From: Pseudoalteromonas sp.
GTDB lineage: Bacteria; Pseudomonadota; Gammaproteobacteria; Enterobacterales; Alteromonadaceae
Length of the DNA stretch: 64,000 bases
NCBI RefSeq assembly: GCF_018402495.1
Contig: NZ_JAGYIU010000005.1
Span: forward strand, 124,001 to 188,000
Direction: 5' to 3'
In this document: one piece after another, positions 49,191 to 58,806 of the stretch
Numbering within the stretch: position 1 is the first letter of the stretch
Layout of the letters: each line of letters starts with the position of its first letter
Program-made: the position numbers and the translations under genes
The notes under the pieces: model-generated
The model's database searches: none
The model's input: only the letters and a program-made list of their open reading frames with translations
Told to the model about the DNA's origin: nothing

Positions 49191-49838
49191 ATGCTCAACT
49201 GGTCAAAAATCGACACTGTATTACTCGATCTGGATGGTACTTTACTCGATTTGCATTACGATACCGATTTTTGGCTCAATGTTGTGCCACAACAACATGC
49301 TTTAGCTCAAAATATCAGTCTTGATGAAGCCCGCGCTGATATCTTAAATCGCTATCAGGCTGTCAGCGGCAAAATTCAGTGGTACTGCTCTGACTATTGG
49401 GAAGCACAGCTAAACTTACCTATTCTCGAACTAAAGCGCCAGTCTGCCCACTTAATCAAAATTCGTGAAGACGTTCCGCATTTTTTAACTGAACTTCGAC
49501 GTGCAGGTAAAGAACTCATTTTACTGACTAATGCTCATCCTGAATGCGTCATGCTCAAATTTGAACATACCGCCATTGATAACTACTTAGACGGGGTGGT
49601 GTCAACACATGAATATGGGGTAAGTAAAGAGCAACAAAGCTTGTGGCATAAAGTGCAAGGGGACTTGGGGTTTGATAAACGCCGCACTTTATTTGTAGAT
49701 GACAGTTTACCAGTATTACATGCCGCACGAGAATACGGCATTGAGCATTTACTTGCGGTTGCTAATCCGAATAGCCAGCAACCCCATAACGAAATAACCG
49801 ACTACTTAAGCATAACCGATTACCGTAAGCTTATTTAG
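49191..49838 (+). CDS. yrfG: GMP/IMP nucleotidase YrfG (HAD family)
   Basis: 215 residues. HAD motifs: I DLDGTLLDL, II LLTNAH, III/IV FVDDSLPVLHAA. Dephosphorylates purine mononucleotides. The nudE-yrfG pairing is conserved. Two bases of its TAG stop (AG) form the first bases of the inverted-repeat element that follows. Confidence 0.9.
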   Translation: MLNWSKIDTVLLDLDGTLLDLHYDTDFWLNVVPQQHALAQNISLDEARADILNRYQAVSGKIQWYCSDYWEAQLNLPILELKRQSAHLIKIREDVPHFLTELRRAGKELILLTNAHPECVMLKFEHTAIDNYLDGVVSTHEYGVSKEQQSLWHKVQGDLGFDKRRTLFVDDSLPVLHAAREYGIEHLLAVANPNSQQPHNEITDYLSITDYRKLI

Positions 49839-50149
49839 GGTCTGTTGATCTTTCAAGGTTAAATTTGCAGCAGTCTGTTTGGTATTTAGGCAAGGCAGAG
49901 CCTATGTGGTGTGGTTATTCCCCATAAATAGGCGATAACGCAGCATCAATGCCAAACAGGCGCTGCCCGAAGGGTTCTGCCTAGGAGCGATTTACTCTTT
50001 GTTGCCTACATGGATGTAGGTAAGGGGCGTGAGCAGGACGCGGAAGCTTTGCTCGGTTTTTACTTAGCCCACTAGGTTACAAACCTCGCGTCGCGATTAA
50101 ACCGCCCCTAGTTTGAACAAATTGTAATCCGCAAAGGTCAACAGACCCT
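49837..50149. mobile_element. 313-bp MITE-like element with 17-bp terminal inverted repeats
   Basis: Ends AGGGTCTGTTGATCTTT (49837-49853) and AAAGGTCAACAGACCCT (50133-50149) are inverse complements with one mismatch. It has no significant ORF. Inside lie short direct and inverted motifs (GGCAAGGCAG, GCAGGACGCGGAAGC). It exactly fills the gap between the convergent yrfG and dUTPase genes. No target-site duplication is visible. I recall such sequences as dispersed repeats in Pseudoalteromonas, but cannot check. Confidence 0.65.
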
Positions 50150-50152
50150 GGC

Positions 50153-50779
50153 TCATTCGCCCTGAGGGTAACGCGCTACTAAGCCTTGATATACCTGTTT
50201 TGCAAAATCTGCATGTTCAATATCAAGGCTTTTAACGACTTCTACTAAATGTTCGTTATCTTCTTGGCCATGCCACACTTTAATGTAGCTACCCTCTTTA
50301 TAGCCATGATCTTGACGGAAGAAATTCAGTGTATTTTTACCCACATAGCCTCGGTATAAATCATCAATATCCATTCCGATTTGCGCCATACAACCAGCAA
50401 AAGCCGCTGCATTAAAGGTTTTATTAGCAACCGCACTGGCCGCTAATAACTCTAACGTTTGTTTAAAATCATCACCTTGCAGTGGTGCATTTAGCTCAGT
50501 TTGTAGTTGTGTCGCGATTTGCTCGTAGCTGGTTTTACCGTCAATACGTAGCGATAAACCAAAATGGAAAATATCAACTAACTCTAAAATTACTTGTTCA
50601 GTATCTGGGGTTTGTTTTTTCCACCATTTCCAACCGTAATGATCCAGCATTTCTGCACATTCAACCCAAATCGCTCTATACCACTCAAAGCCTTGACTAA
50701 ACCATTGCTCATGTACTTTGGTATTCATGGCATTTTGCATTTCTAGCATAACAACTAGTTTGTTTAAATTGGCAGACAT
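50153..50779 (-). CDS. dimeric dUTP diphosphatase (all-alpha NTP-PPase)
   Basis: 208 residues. The metal-binding helices are visible in WVECAEMLDHYGWKWWKK and ELVDIFHFGLSLRI (E-x2-E ... E-x2-D). Removes dUTP to keep uracil out of DNA. This is the dimeric all-alpha type, not the trimeric Dut of E. coli. The frame is open to 50854, but ATG 50779 (MSANLNKLVVML), with GGA upstream, gives a normal N-terminus. Confidence 0.88.
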   Translation of the reverse strand: MSANLNKLVVMLEMQNAMNTKVHEQWFSQGFEWYRAIWVECAEMLDHYGWKWWKKQTPDTEQVILELVDIFHFGLSLRIDGKTSYEQIATQLQTELNAPLQGDDFKQTLELLAASAVANKTFNAAAFAGCMAQIGMDIDDLYRGYVGKNTLNFFRQDHGYKEGSYIKVWHGQEDNEHLVEVVKSLDIEHADFAKQVYQGLVARYPQGE

Positions 50780-50831
50780 ATTGATTCCACTGTTGGATTT
50801 ATAGTTAGGGTAATAATACAGATAATATAAC

Positions 50832-51200
50832 TTAACGACCAGCCGTAAACTCATGCCATGAGTTGATCAGGTCAACAAAGTCTTCAAAACCACAACCACT
50901 GCTTAAATCATTCTCTTCAAGCATGAGTTCGTCATCTTGGTAGGCTAATATATCTTCGTTATCTTGATAAAGCGCATGCGCTTCAAATAACGCTTCATCT
51001 TTAGAAAGAATGAGGTCAATTTCTTGGCCTTTAAGTGTTACCGGCTCAAAGCTTGAACTGACCGAGCTAATAAGTGCCTGCACCATCGCCACTTTATCTT
51101 TGCCTATTTCTTCATTTAACCAGCGGCCTATAATCGCGTGCTCGCTGCTAATTTTAATTCTTAACCCACTAATAGGATCGCGAATGAATTGGTATTCCAT
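50832..51200 (-). CDS. yacL: UPF0231 family protein YacL
   Basis: 122 residues resembling E. coli YacL (MEYQFIRDPISGLRIKISSE, GRWLNEEIGKDKVAM, SGCGFEDFVDLINSWHEF). Acidic, soluble, function unknown. 52 bases upstream of the dUTPase start in the same direction, possibly one transcript. Confidence 0.85.
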   Translation of the reverse strand: MEYQFIRDPISGLRIKISSEHAIIGRWLNEEIGKDKVAMVQALISSVSSSFEPVTLKGQEIDLILSKDEALFEAHALYQDNEDILAYQDDELMLEENDLSSGCGFEDFVDLINSWHEFTAGR

Positions 51201-51311
51201 AACTTTATTCCAGTACTGCTAATGCAACAGATTATAACCTAATCAGCTATGAATAATGAAAGCCAGATACAAAAATAGCGCCATAAGGCGCTATTTAGCA
51301 TCATCAATTAG

Positions 51312-51536
51312 CTAACCGCCTGAGCGATAGCGTGCAGCATCAATAATTGCCCATAAATGGAACACGGCACCGATTACGGCTGGCACAACTAAAAACCATA
51401 GCGCATAACCGCCAAAAACCAGAATTGCAAAAACAAGTGCCGCTAAAATACGGCCCTGCACCAACTGCCCTAAACCGGGGAAAAAAATATTACATAATGC
51501 TGCGATTACGTTACCGCCAGAACCTTGTTGAGACAT
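51312..51536 (-). CDS. small membrane protein (TM2-like), 74 aa
   Basis: A glycine-rich N-terminus and two hydrophobic segments with the loop FFPGLGQLVQGRILAALVFAI, like TM2-domain proteins, ending IIDAARYRSGG. Function unknown; such proteins are common and single-copy. Confidence 0.7.
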   Translation of the reverse strand: MSQQGSGGNVIAALCNIFFPGLGQLVQGRILAALVFAILVFGGYALWFLVVPAVIGAVFHLWAIIDAARYRSGG

Positions 51537-51851
51537 ACTAACCTCTGTAGTTTAATTAATTTTGTATTTGTACTTATTAGTTATACTTACACACTTTATG
51601 CCAATTTATTAAGGCTTACAAATCATACAGTTAAATTATTACGAATTTATCGCTTTAGTATTATTTGCCAAAAATAAGTCAAATTAGCAATTGTAAATAG
51701 CTATTTTAGTTACTTGCTCAGTTTATACTTTCAACTATTCAACAACTTAAATACATATTTTATAAATAGCTGTTTATAAAAACAGTATTTTATTTAGCCT
51801 AACAAAAACACCTGTTATACTGCTCTCATTATTGATTAAAAAGGCGTAACG
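51537..51851. other. 315-bp AT-rich intergenic region before uvrD
   Basis: No ORF with a convincing start. Holds the LexA box at 51770-51785 and a likely uvrD -10 (TATACT, 51816-51821). Otherwise nothing seen. Confidence 0.6.
51770..51785 (+). promoter_or_regulatory. LexA (SOS) box upstream of uvrD
   Basis: CTGT-TTATAAAA-ACAG matches the gammaproteobacterial LexA consensus CTGT-N8-ACAG exactly, 66 bases before the uvrD ATG and 30 bases before a TATACT -10. uvrD is an SOS gene in E. coli. Confidence 0.8.
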
Positions 51852-54017
51852 ATGGACGTTTCAGAATTACTCGATGGCTTAAATGATAAACAACGCGATG
51901 CCGTTGCAGCGCCATTACAAAACATGCTGGTATTAGCAGGAGCAGGTTCAGGTAAAACTCGAGTATTGGTCCATCGTATTGCCTGGTTAATGCAAGTAGA
52001 GCAAGCCTCTGCCTTTAGTATTTTTGCGGTAACCTTTACTAATAAAGCCGCTAAAGAAATGCGCTCACGGGTTGAAGAAACATTAAAAGCCCCTGTAGGC
52101 GGTATGTGGATTGGTACTTTCCATGGTTTATCGCACCGAATTTTGCGTGCACATCACCGTGAAGCAAACTTACCAGAAGCCTTTCAAATTTTAGACTCTG
52201 ACGATCAGCTTCGTATGATCAAGCGCTTATTAAAATCGATGAATATTGATGATAAAAAATGGCCAGCAAAGCAGTTTGGCTGGTACATAAGCGCTAAAAA
52301 AGACGAAGCTCTGCGCCCTAAAGATATTCAGGCATACGATATTAACGAGCAAATGATGCTGCGCGTTTACGCCGCCTATCAAGAAGCTTGCGATAGAGCT
52401 GGCCTTGTTGATTTTGCAGAAATATTACTACGTAGCTATGAGGTTCTTAAAAATAACCCAACCTTGCTGCGTCATTACCAGCAACGCTTTGCGCACATGC
52501 TAGTAGACGAGTTTCAAGATACCAACACGATTCAGTATGCATGGTTAAAATTACTTGCGGGCGATACCAGCAGTATCATGATTGTAGGCGATGATGACCA
52601 AAGTATTTACGGTTGGCGTGGCGCTAAAATTGAAAATATCAAACGCTTTTTAACCGATTTTGACGCAGAGACGATTCGCCTTGAGCAAAACTATCGCTCG
52701 ACTGCCACTATTCTTAAAGCCTCAAACGCGTTAATTCAAAATAACTCCGAGCGAATGGGTAAAAGTTTATGGACCGACGGTAACGACGGTGAACCTATTT
52801 CTATTTATGCTGCTTTTAATGAGCTAGATGAAGCACGCTTTGTGAGTAGCAAATTACGTAGCTGGCTTAATGCGGGTAACGCACTTCAAGATGCGGCTAT
52901 TTTATATCGTAGTAATGCGCAATCGCGGGTACTTGAAGAAGCGATGCTACAAGAAGGACTTAAATACCGAATTTATGGCGGTATGCGATTCTTCGAACGC
53001 CAAGAAATTAAAGATGCCCTCTCATACTTACGCTTGGTAGGAAATCGTCAAGATGATGCCGCATTTGAACGTGTGATTAACACCCCCGCCCGTGGCATTG
53101 GCGATAAAACATTAAGTCACATTCGTGACTGCGCTCGTGCTGAATCTCTGCCGCTTTGGTATGCTGCTAAAGCCATTGTAGAGCAACAGCATTTATCAGG
53201 GCGAGCATCAGGGGCGGTTGCCAAGTTTGTTGAGTTAATTGAACATATTGAAGATAAAATTAGTGACTTAACGCTGCATGAGCAAGCTAAATATGCGATT
53301 CAAACCTCAGGGTTAATGGCTATGTATCAGGCTGAAAAAGGTGAAAAAGGCCGTGCTCGGGTAGAAAACTTAGAAGAATTAATTAGCGCCTGCGATCAAT
53401 ATGAACTCCCTGAAGAAGAAGAGTTTAGTTCACCACTACAAGGCTTTTTAGCCTACACCTCGCTTGAATCAGGTGAAGGGCAAGCCGATGAACATGAAGA
53501 TGCGGTACAAATGATGACGCTTCACTCAGCTAAAGGCTTAGAGTTTCCGCTGGTATTTATGGTGGGTGTTGAAGAGGGCATGTTCCCATCTCAACAAAGC
53601 AATGAAGAAACGGGCCGCTTAGAAGAAGAACGCCGTCTTTGTTATGTAGGTATGACCCGTGCCATGGATAAGCTATATATTAGCCATGCTGAAAGCCGAC
53701 GCTTATATGGCCAAGAAAAATATCACAGCCCATCACGCTTTTTACGAGAAATACCCGAAGACTGCGTAGAAGAAATTCGCATTAAAACTCAGGTTTCTCG
53801 CCCGCCAGCAGCTGGTCGATTTAGCGCATCGGTTAGCCATGCCGCCTTTGAAGAAAGCGGATTTAATTTAGGTCAACGGGTGCTACATGCAAAATTTGGC
53901 ATTGGAACCGTGCTCAACTACGAAGGCAGTGGCGCACAGTCTCGTGTACAAGTTAACTTTGACGACTTAGGCAGTAAGTGGTTAGTAACAGCGTATGCAA
54001 GACTACAAGCCGTTTAA
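51852..54017 (+). CDS. uvrD: DNA helicase II
   Basis: Superfamily 1 3'-5' helicase for mismatch and nucleotide excision repair. 721 residues, as in E. coli. Motif I GAGSGKT (30-36), motif II VDEFQDTN, QNYRST (IV), VGMTRA (VI), and the C-terminal Tudor-like RVLHAKFGIGTVLNYEG. SOS control is expected from the LexA box. Its last 23 bases overlap the tmcA start. Confidence 0.97.
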   Translation: MDVSELLDGLNDKQRDAVAAPLQNMLVLAGAGSGKTRVLVHRIAWLMQVEQASAFSIFAVTFTNKAAKEMRSRVEETLKAPVGGMWIGTFHGLSHRILRAHHREANLPEAFQILDSDDQLRMIKRLLKSMNIDDKKWPAKQFGWYISAKKDEALRPKDIQAYDINEQMMLRVYAAYQEACDRAGLVDFAEILLRSYEVLKNNPTLLRHYQQRFAHMLVDEFQDTNTIQYAWLKLLAGDTSSIMIVGDDDQSIYGWRGAKIENIKRFLTDFDAETIRLEQNYRSTATILKASNALIQNNSERMGKSLWTDGNDGEPISIYAAFNELDEARFVSSKLRSWLNAGNALQDAAILYRSNAQSRVLEEAMLQEGLKYRIYGGMRFFERQEIKDALSYLRLVGNRQDDAAFERVINTPARGIGDKTLSHIRDCARAESLPLWYAAKAIVEQQHLSGRASGAVAKFVELIEHIEDKISDLTLHEQAKYAIQTSGLMAMYQAEKGEKGRARVENLEELISACDQYELPEEEEFSSPLQGFLAYTSLESGEGQADEHEDAVQMMTLHSAKGLEFPLVFMVGVEEGMFPSQQSNEETGRLEEERRLCYVGMTRAMDKLYISHAESRRLYGQEKYHSPSRFLREIPEDCVEEIRIKTQVSRPPAAGRFSASVSHAAFEESGFNLGQRVLHAKFGIGTVLNYEGSGAQSRVQVNFDDLGSKWLVTAYARLQAV

Positions 54018-56085
54018 CCGCGTTATAGAGCGTGTGCAGCAGCAACTAGCGAATGCTAAACATCGTCAGTTACTGTTGCTTACAGGCGATAAAAATTGGT
54101 GTTATGAGCAATGCACTCAGCTGCTTGCTCAATTACAGCAACCCTCTTTTGTTCTTTCTAAAAATACAAATTTAGTTAATGCCGATTGGCCAGAACATAC
54201 CCATCAAATTTTAGGGCAAGAGTGCGCCCATGCTGTTTACGATGGCTACAGTGGATTGGTGCCAGATAAACTTGCTGCGCTCAGTGGCGTCGTGCAAGCA
54301 GGTGGATTTTTAATTATATTACTTCCAACGCTCGAATCACTTGAACATTGGTGCGATCCTGCGCTGCCATTATTTCAATCATTTGGACAAGCGCATCAAT
54401 ACAGCTTTTTTAATCAACGCTTAAAGCACCTACTGAGCAACGCCTCCTTATTACATTTTAATCAACAAGATGGCTGGGTTACTCTTACCGATATTGATTC
54501 ATCAACAGGTACAATAGATTTCACCGAACAACAACAATGTGTTGAATTAATAATAAAAACGGCAAACGGACGCGCAAATAGACCATTATTGATTAATGCT
54601 GATCGGGGGCGGGGTAAATCAGCGGCATTAGGGATTGCCGCAAGCGAGCTCAGCGATAAAAAAATCCTCATCAGCTCTATGCAATTTCGCGCATTGCACA
54701 GCAGCTTTAAACATTTAGCAAACGCACTTAATTTAGAGTATCAAACAGGCAATAAATGCATTGCAAACATGCAATATATTGCGCCTGATCAACTACTTAA
54801 CGAACAGCCCGAGTGTGACTTGCTATTAATTGATGAAGCGGCAGCAATCCCTGTTCCAATGCTCATAAAACTACTCCACCTTTATCCACGCGTGGTATTT
54901 TCAAGCACCATGGTTGGCTATGAAGGCAATGGTCGCGGCTATATTTTAAAGTTTACTCGCTACCTTAAAACGCATTTTAAAAATATGCGCAGTATGACTC
55001 TTGAGCAGCCTATTCGCTTTGCAAAACATGATCCTTTAGAGCGGCACATTTGCACGCTATTAGCCTTAGATGCAGAGCATCATAGTACCAGTTTAAATAC
55101 AACTCCTATAGAGTTTAAGTACATACAAGCAACTCAACTTGCAAGCAACGAGTTACTACTTCGCCAAGTTATTGGATTACTGACATTGGCGCATTATCAA
55201 ACCAGTGTAAATGACTTACGCCATTTATTAGATGCCACTGAACAACATTTATATGTTTGCCAGCAAGACGATAATATTCTTGGCGTATGTTTAGTTGCAA
55301 TTGAGGGAGGGTTTAATACACCCTTGAGCGATGAAGTCATTCAAGGTAAACGCAGGCCTCAAGGTCACTTAATGGCGCAAACGTTAGCACAATTGAGTTT
55401 TAATGCTAACGTTTTAAAACAACACTGCGCCCGCGTGGTGCGTATTGCCGTTGATCCACAGCATCACAACAAAAAAATAGGCACACAGTTACTTCAATAC
55501 TGTGAACAACAATTGCAAAGCGAGTGTGATTGGTTTGGAGCCAGCTTTGGCGGCAATGCGCAATTACTCAGTTTTTGGCAAAATAATGGCTTTAATTTAG
55601 TTAAACTCGGTTTTCAAAAAGATAAAGCAACGGGCGAGCATAGTGCATTAGTAGTTAAAAGCTTAAATAGCAACGATCCCCTTCTAAAACAATTAATAAC
55701 CCAACTTGAGGCCGATTTCCCTTTACAACTACTTGATCATTATAGCCAGCTTGATTATCAACTAGTCGCAAAAATTGTCTCCTGCTTTAATACTCATACT
55801 TATAGCATAGCTGAACAATCAAGATTAAAATCTATGTTAGCAAGTGACTACCAGCTTTTTAATATAAAACCATTACTCTGGCGACGTTTTTGGGCATTGC
55901 CGTATAGCTTGCCAACCGATGACGATAATTTCCAATCTGTTTTTATTAGACTAGTATTACAAAATTGGACACCGAAAAATATCCAAAGTCAGTTAGGTTT
56001 GAATGGCACAAAGTCATTTAATACATTATTTAAAAAGGCTGTAAATAATTGGTATGAGCGCATTTCGCATAATAGTAAACCTTAA
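53995..56085 (+). CDS. tmcA: tRNA(Met) cytidine acetyltransferase TmcA
   Basis: 696 residues. Acetylates the wobble C34 of elongator tRNA-Met with acetyl-CoA and ATP. Seen: an N-terminal DUF1726-like part, RNA-helicase module with Walker A INADRGRGKSAALG and LLIDEAAAIPVPML, GNAT domain (VVRIAVDPQHHNKKIGTQLL) and C-terminal tRNA-binding part. The ATG lies inside the uvrD 3' end, and its own end overlaps the next gene, suggesting an operon. Confidence 0.93.
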   Translation: MQDYKPFNRVIERVQQQLANAKHRQLLLLTGDKNWCYEQCTQLLAQLQQPSFVLSKNTNLVNADWPEHTHQILGQECAHAVYDGYSGLVPDKLAALSGVVQAGGFLIILLPTLESLEHWCDPALPLFQSFGQAHQYSFFNQRLKHLLSNASLLHFNQQDGWVTLTDIDSSTGTIDFTEQQQCVELIIKTANGRANRPLLINADRGRGKSAALGIAASELSDKKILISSMQFRALHSSFKHLANALNLEYQTGNKCIANMQYIAPDQLLNEQPECDLLLIDEAAAIPVPMLIKLLHLYPRVVFSSTMVGYEGNGRGYILKFTRYLKTHFKNMRSMTLEQPIRFAKHDPLERHICTLLALDAEHHSTSLNTTPIEFKYIQATQLASNELLLRQVIGLLTLAHYQTSVNDLRHLLDATEQHLYVCQQDDNILGVCLVAIEGGFNTPLSDEVIQGKRRPQGHLMAQTLAQLSFNANVLKQHCARVVRIAVDPQHHNKKIGTQLLQYCEQQLQSECDWFGASFGGNAQLLSFWQNNGFNLVKLGFQKDKATGEHSALVVKSLNSNDPLLKQLITQLEADFPLQLLDHYSQLDYQLVAKIVSCFNTHTYSIAEQSRLKSMLASDYQLFNIKPLLWRRFWALPYSLPTDDDNFQSVFIRLVLQNWTPKNIQSQLGLNGTKSFNTLFKKAVNNWYERISHNSKP

Positions 56086-57175
56086 CATTGTCCTTATAGC
56101 ATTAGTGCTTGGGCAAACTTTCGTGCATGCCGAGCAAACCAACGACAAAGTAATTAAACTGGGCATGTCTACTGCACTGACTGGCCCTGCAAAAAATATT
56201 GGCCAACAGTTACATAAAGGTAGCAGCGTTTATTTTGACAAAGTTAATAACGCTGGCGGCATTAATGGCGCTAAGGTGCTACTTTTAGTTGCTGACGATC
56301 ACTATGAACCAGAGCAAACCGTTCATAATACACGTGAGTTTATTTACACAAATAAAGTGGATGCCCTGTTTGGTGCCATGGGTACCCCAACCAGCCATGC
56401 AATTATACCTTTACTAGAACAATCAAAAATTCCGTTCTTAATGCCTTTTAGCGGGGCGAGCTTTCTACGTGAAAAACCGTCAGTTAAAGCATTTAACTTA
56501 CGAGCAAGCTATAACGATGAAGCGCAAGAACAAATCAAATACCTCGTTGAAGAGCATAAGCATACTAAGATAGGACTGTTTATACAGGCTGACGAATTTG
56601 GTTTATATGTAGAATCAGGACTAAGAGAAGCACTCGCTAAATATAACCTTACACCTGCAATAGTTGCTCGCTACAAACGCAATAGCCATGATGTGGAGTC
56701 GGCACTTAATACCTTAAAATTAAGCGGGGTTACGGCAATCTGTTTAGTCGGCACTTATGAACCACTCTCTGAGTTTATTAATAGCGCCCAAAAGCAAGGG
56801 TTTAATCCTGAATACACTAGCGTCTCGTTTGTACCCAGCTTTGATTTATTTGATGAAGTAAACTCACCATCAAATATTATGGTAACGGAGATTGTTCCAA
56901 ACCCACTAAATTGTAAAGATAATTTTTGTACTGAGTTTTTAGCCGATATGCAAGCGAGCAACATTACAAAACCGAGTCGTCTTCATTTTGAGGGTTATAT
57001 TAACGCCATGGCATTTAGTAAAGCAGCGAAAAAATGCCAACTCCCCCTTCAACAATCCTGCCTGATGAATGAGCTTAATTCTTTATTAGTAACCGATACA
57101 CTTATCCAAAAGTTATTCATACATACTGAAAACAACAAACGTAATGTTTATCGCTCTTACTACGTGAATAAATAA
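56054..57175 (+). CDS. periplasmic amino-acid-type ABC substrate-binding protein
   Basis: 373 residues with a signal peptide (NLNIVLIALVLGQTFVHA) and the periplasmic-binding-protein type 1 (LivJ/branched amino acid) fold: IKLGMSTALTGPAKNIGQQL, NNAGGINGAKV. No permease or ATPase genes follow, so it may be a sensor-associated orphan rather than a transporter part. The start overlaps the tmcA stop by 32 bases, which the signal peptide requires. Confidence 0.85.
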   Translation: MSAFRIIVNLNIVLIALVLGQTFVHAEQTNDKVIKLGMSTALTGPAKNIGQQLHKGSSVYFDKVNNAGGINGAKVLLLVADDHYEPEQTVHNTREFIYTNKVDALFGAMGTPTSHAIIPLLEQSKIPFLMPFSGASFLREKPSVKAFNLRASYNDEAQEQIKYLVEEHKHTKIGLFIQADEFGLYVESGLREALAKYNLTPAIVARYKRNSHDVESALNTLKLSGVTAICLVGTYEPLSEFINSAQKQGFNPEYTSVSFVPSFDLFDEVNSPSNIMVTEIVPNPLNCKDNFCTEFLADMQASNITKPSRLHFEGYINAMAFSKAAKKCQLPLQQSCLMNELNSLLVTDTLIQKLFIHTENNKRNVYRSYYVNK

Positions 57176-57420
57176 TACCAATTGCATTAAATTAGTGATT
57201 TAGTAAAGCAACAAGGAAACAAGTCGATAATAAGGCGCTATAATCGCCTCTGTTTACCCTGTTACGGGGAATACTGCACCAAAAATATGAATGGCTAAAA
57301 ATTGCTGTTGCTTCACAACACGTGGCCTAACGCCTTTTTAGCCCAAATTTTTGAGATGGTATTTTGTTACCTAAATCGTGCTTCATCTTTAAGCTATACA
57401 TCAAGGATATACTGAGTGTG
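57176..57420. other. noncoding stretch, possible repeat remnant
   Basis: No ORF with a credible start. The segment beginning ACCAATTGCATTAAATTA and containing GGCGCTATAATCGCC and GTTACGGGGAATACTGC looks like a dispersed element rather than regulatory DNA, from general experience only; no inverted ends are visible here. Confidence 0.3.
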
Positions 57421-57441
57421 AGGGATGTTTCTTCACTAAAC

Positions 57442-57505
57442 ATGATCCAAATCAACTTCTATCACACTGCTAAACAACTTAGGAAAATAGCTTGATCTGG
57501 ATCAT
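57442..57505 (+). promoter_or_regulatory. two FNR-like boxes before the DUF3149 gene
   Basis: ATGATCCAAATCAA (57442-57455) and TTGATCTGGATCAT (57492-57505) each match the FNR site TTGAT-N4-ATCAA with one mismatch. The second also lies in a larger CTTGAT...ATCAAG symmetry. They sit 118 and 55-68 bases before the ATG at 57560, suggesting anaerobic (FNR/EtrA-like) control. Confidence 0.55.
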
Positions 57506-57559
57506 ATCAAGCACCCCCAAGCCAGCCTATGATTAATTCATAGACATCAGGAGGCAATT

Positions 57560-57706
57560 ATGGACGTATTCTTTAGAGATTTTTTTAGTGACCCAGTACT
57601 ATTCTTATCATTTGGATTTTTAGGCGTCGTTATTGGTTTATGCCTCTTCTTTGTGTATTTTTTTATGAAAAAAGTACACGATGCAGACATTAAAGAGCAG
57701 CATTAA
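57560..57706 (+). CDS. DUF3149 single-helix membrane microprotein
   Basis: 48 residues: MDVFFRDFFSDPVLFLSFGF, a membrane helix (about 16-38) and a short charged tail (KKVHDADIKEQH). The pattern matches DUF3149 proteins, which are small, conserved and uncharacterised. AGGAGG directly precedes the ATG. A terminator follows at 57718. Confidence 0.8.
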   Translation: MDVFFRDFFSDPVLFLSFGFLGVVIGLCLFFVYFFMKKVHDADIKEQH

Positions 57707-57717
57707 GCACGACGCAC

Positions 57718-57753
57718 AAAGTGCCTTATCAGTTTACTGATTAGGCGCTTTTT
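57718..57753 (+). terminator. terminator after the DUF3149 gene
   Basis: AAAGTGCCTTATCAG-TTTA-CTGATTAGGCGCTTTTT, imperfect 15-bp stem with T run. Confidence 0.8.
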
Positions 57754-57799
57754 ATTTTTAAATATAAAAAATTTGTTACACTAGCATCTCGTTTATTAC

Positions 57800-58804
57800 A
57801 TGGTGCGTAGTACAAACATGATCCCTAAGTTCAAACCCGCATGGTGGATGACCAACCGACACGTTCAAACCATAATGCCGCGTTTTTTCCGCCCATTTCA
57901 TCAAACTCGCTTCGAACTTGCACAACTTGATACACCCGATGGTGACTTTATTGAGCTTGCTTGGTCACTCCCGCATAACGAAACGGCGCCGCTCGCAGTA
58001 GTACTTCATGGACTTGAAGGCAACATAAATAGTTTTTATGCCAAAGGCATGATGAAAGCATTAAAAAAGCAAGGGTTTGCAGTGGTGCTAATGCACTTTA
58101 GAAACTGCTCAACCGAAGTTAATCGCCTACCAAGAGCCTACCATAGTGGCGACACTGCCGATTTAGCTTTTTTTATAAACCATTTAAAACAACAATTTCC
58201 AAAGCGCCCAATTGTGGCTGTCGGCTTTTCATTAGGTGGTAATGTGCTGGCTAAATATTTAGGGGAAGAACACATTCACTGCCCGCTTAGTGCAGCCGCT
58301 GTGATATCTGCGCCCTATGATTTGTCATCATCTAGTGATGTTATTCGTAAAAGCTTAGGTAAAATTTATCAAAAATATTTGCTCGATCGGATGAAAAAGT
58401 CGATGCAACGTAAACTGCCACAAATTAAACAGCAAATACCGATCACCACTGATCAGTTAATGGAAATTGACGATTTATTAGAGTTCGATAACCAGCTTAC
58501 AGCACCGCTACATGGCTTTGAAAATGCGCACGACTACTACGAAAAAGCCAGTGCCATGCCGTATTTAAAAGATATTGCGACACCTACACTAATTATTCAT
58601 GCCAAAGACGACCCTATGCTGTCAATTAAGGCGGTACCGAGTAGTCAGGATGTAAGTGAGCATGTTACGCTGCGTATCTCAGAGAAGGGCGGCCACGTAG
58701 GTTTTATTAGCGGTAACAACCCATTTAAACCCGTGTATTGGTTAGAACAAGTGGTGCCTGATTATTTTAAGCAATGTGTATTTAATAACACCGATAAAGA
58801 GTGA
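57800..58804 (+). CDS. yheT: alpha/beta hydrolase YheT
   Basis: 334 residues. [12 protein letters not shown] near the start, oxyanion region LHGLEGN, nucleophile elbow [14 protein letters not shown], catalytic Asp in AKDDPML and His in EKGGHVGF. Esterase-type family of unknown substrate. ATG 57800 or 57818 ([10 protein letters not shown]) could start it; neither has a clear site. Followed by yheU, as in E. coli. Confidence 0.88.
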   Translation: MVRSTNMIPKFKPAWWMTNRHVQTIMPRFFRPFHQTRFELAQLDTPDGDFIELAWSLPHNETAPLAVVLHGLEGNINSFYAKGMMKALKKQGFAVVLMHFRNCSTEVNRLPRAYHSGDTADLAFFINHLKQQFPKRPIVAVGFSLGGNVLAKYLGEEHIHCPLSAAAVISAPYDLSSSSDVIRKSLGKIYQKYLLDRMKKSMQRKLPQIKQQIPITTDQLMEIDDLLEFDNQLTAPLHGFENAHDYYEKASAMPYLKDIATPTLIIHAKDDPMLSIKAVPSSQDVSEHVTLRISEKGGHVGFISGNNPFKPVYWLEQVVPDYFKQCVFNNTDKE

Positions 58805-58806
58805 CT

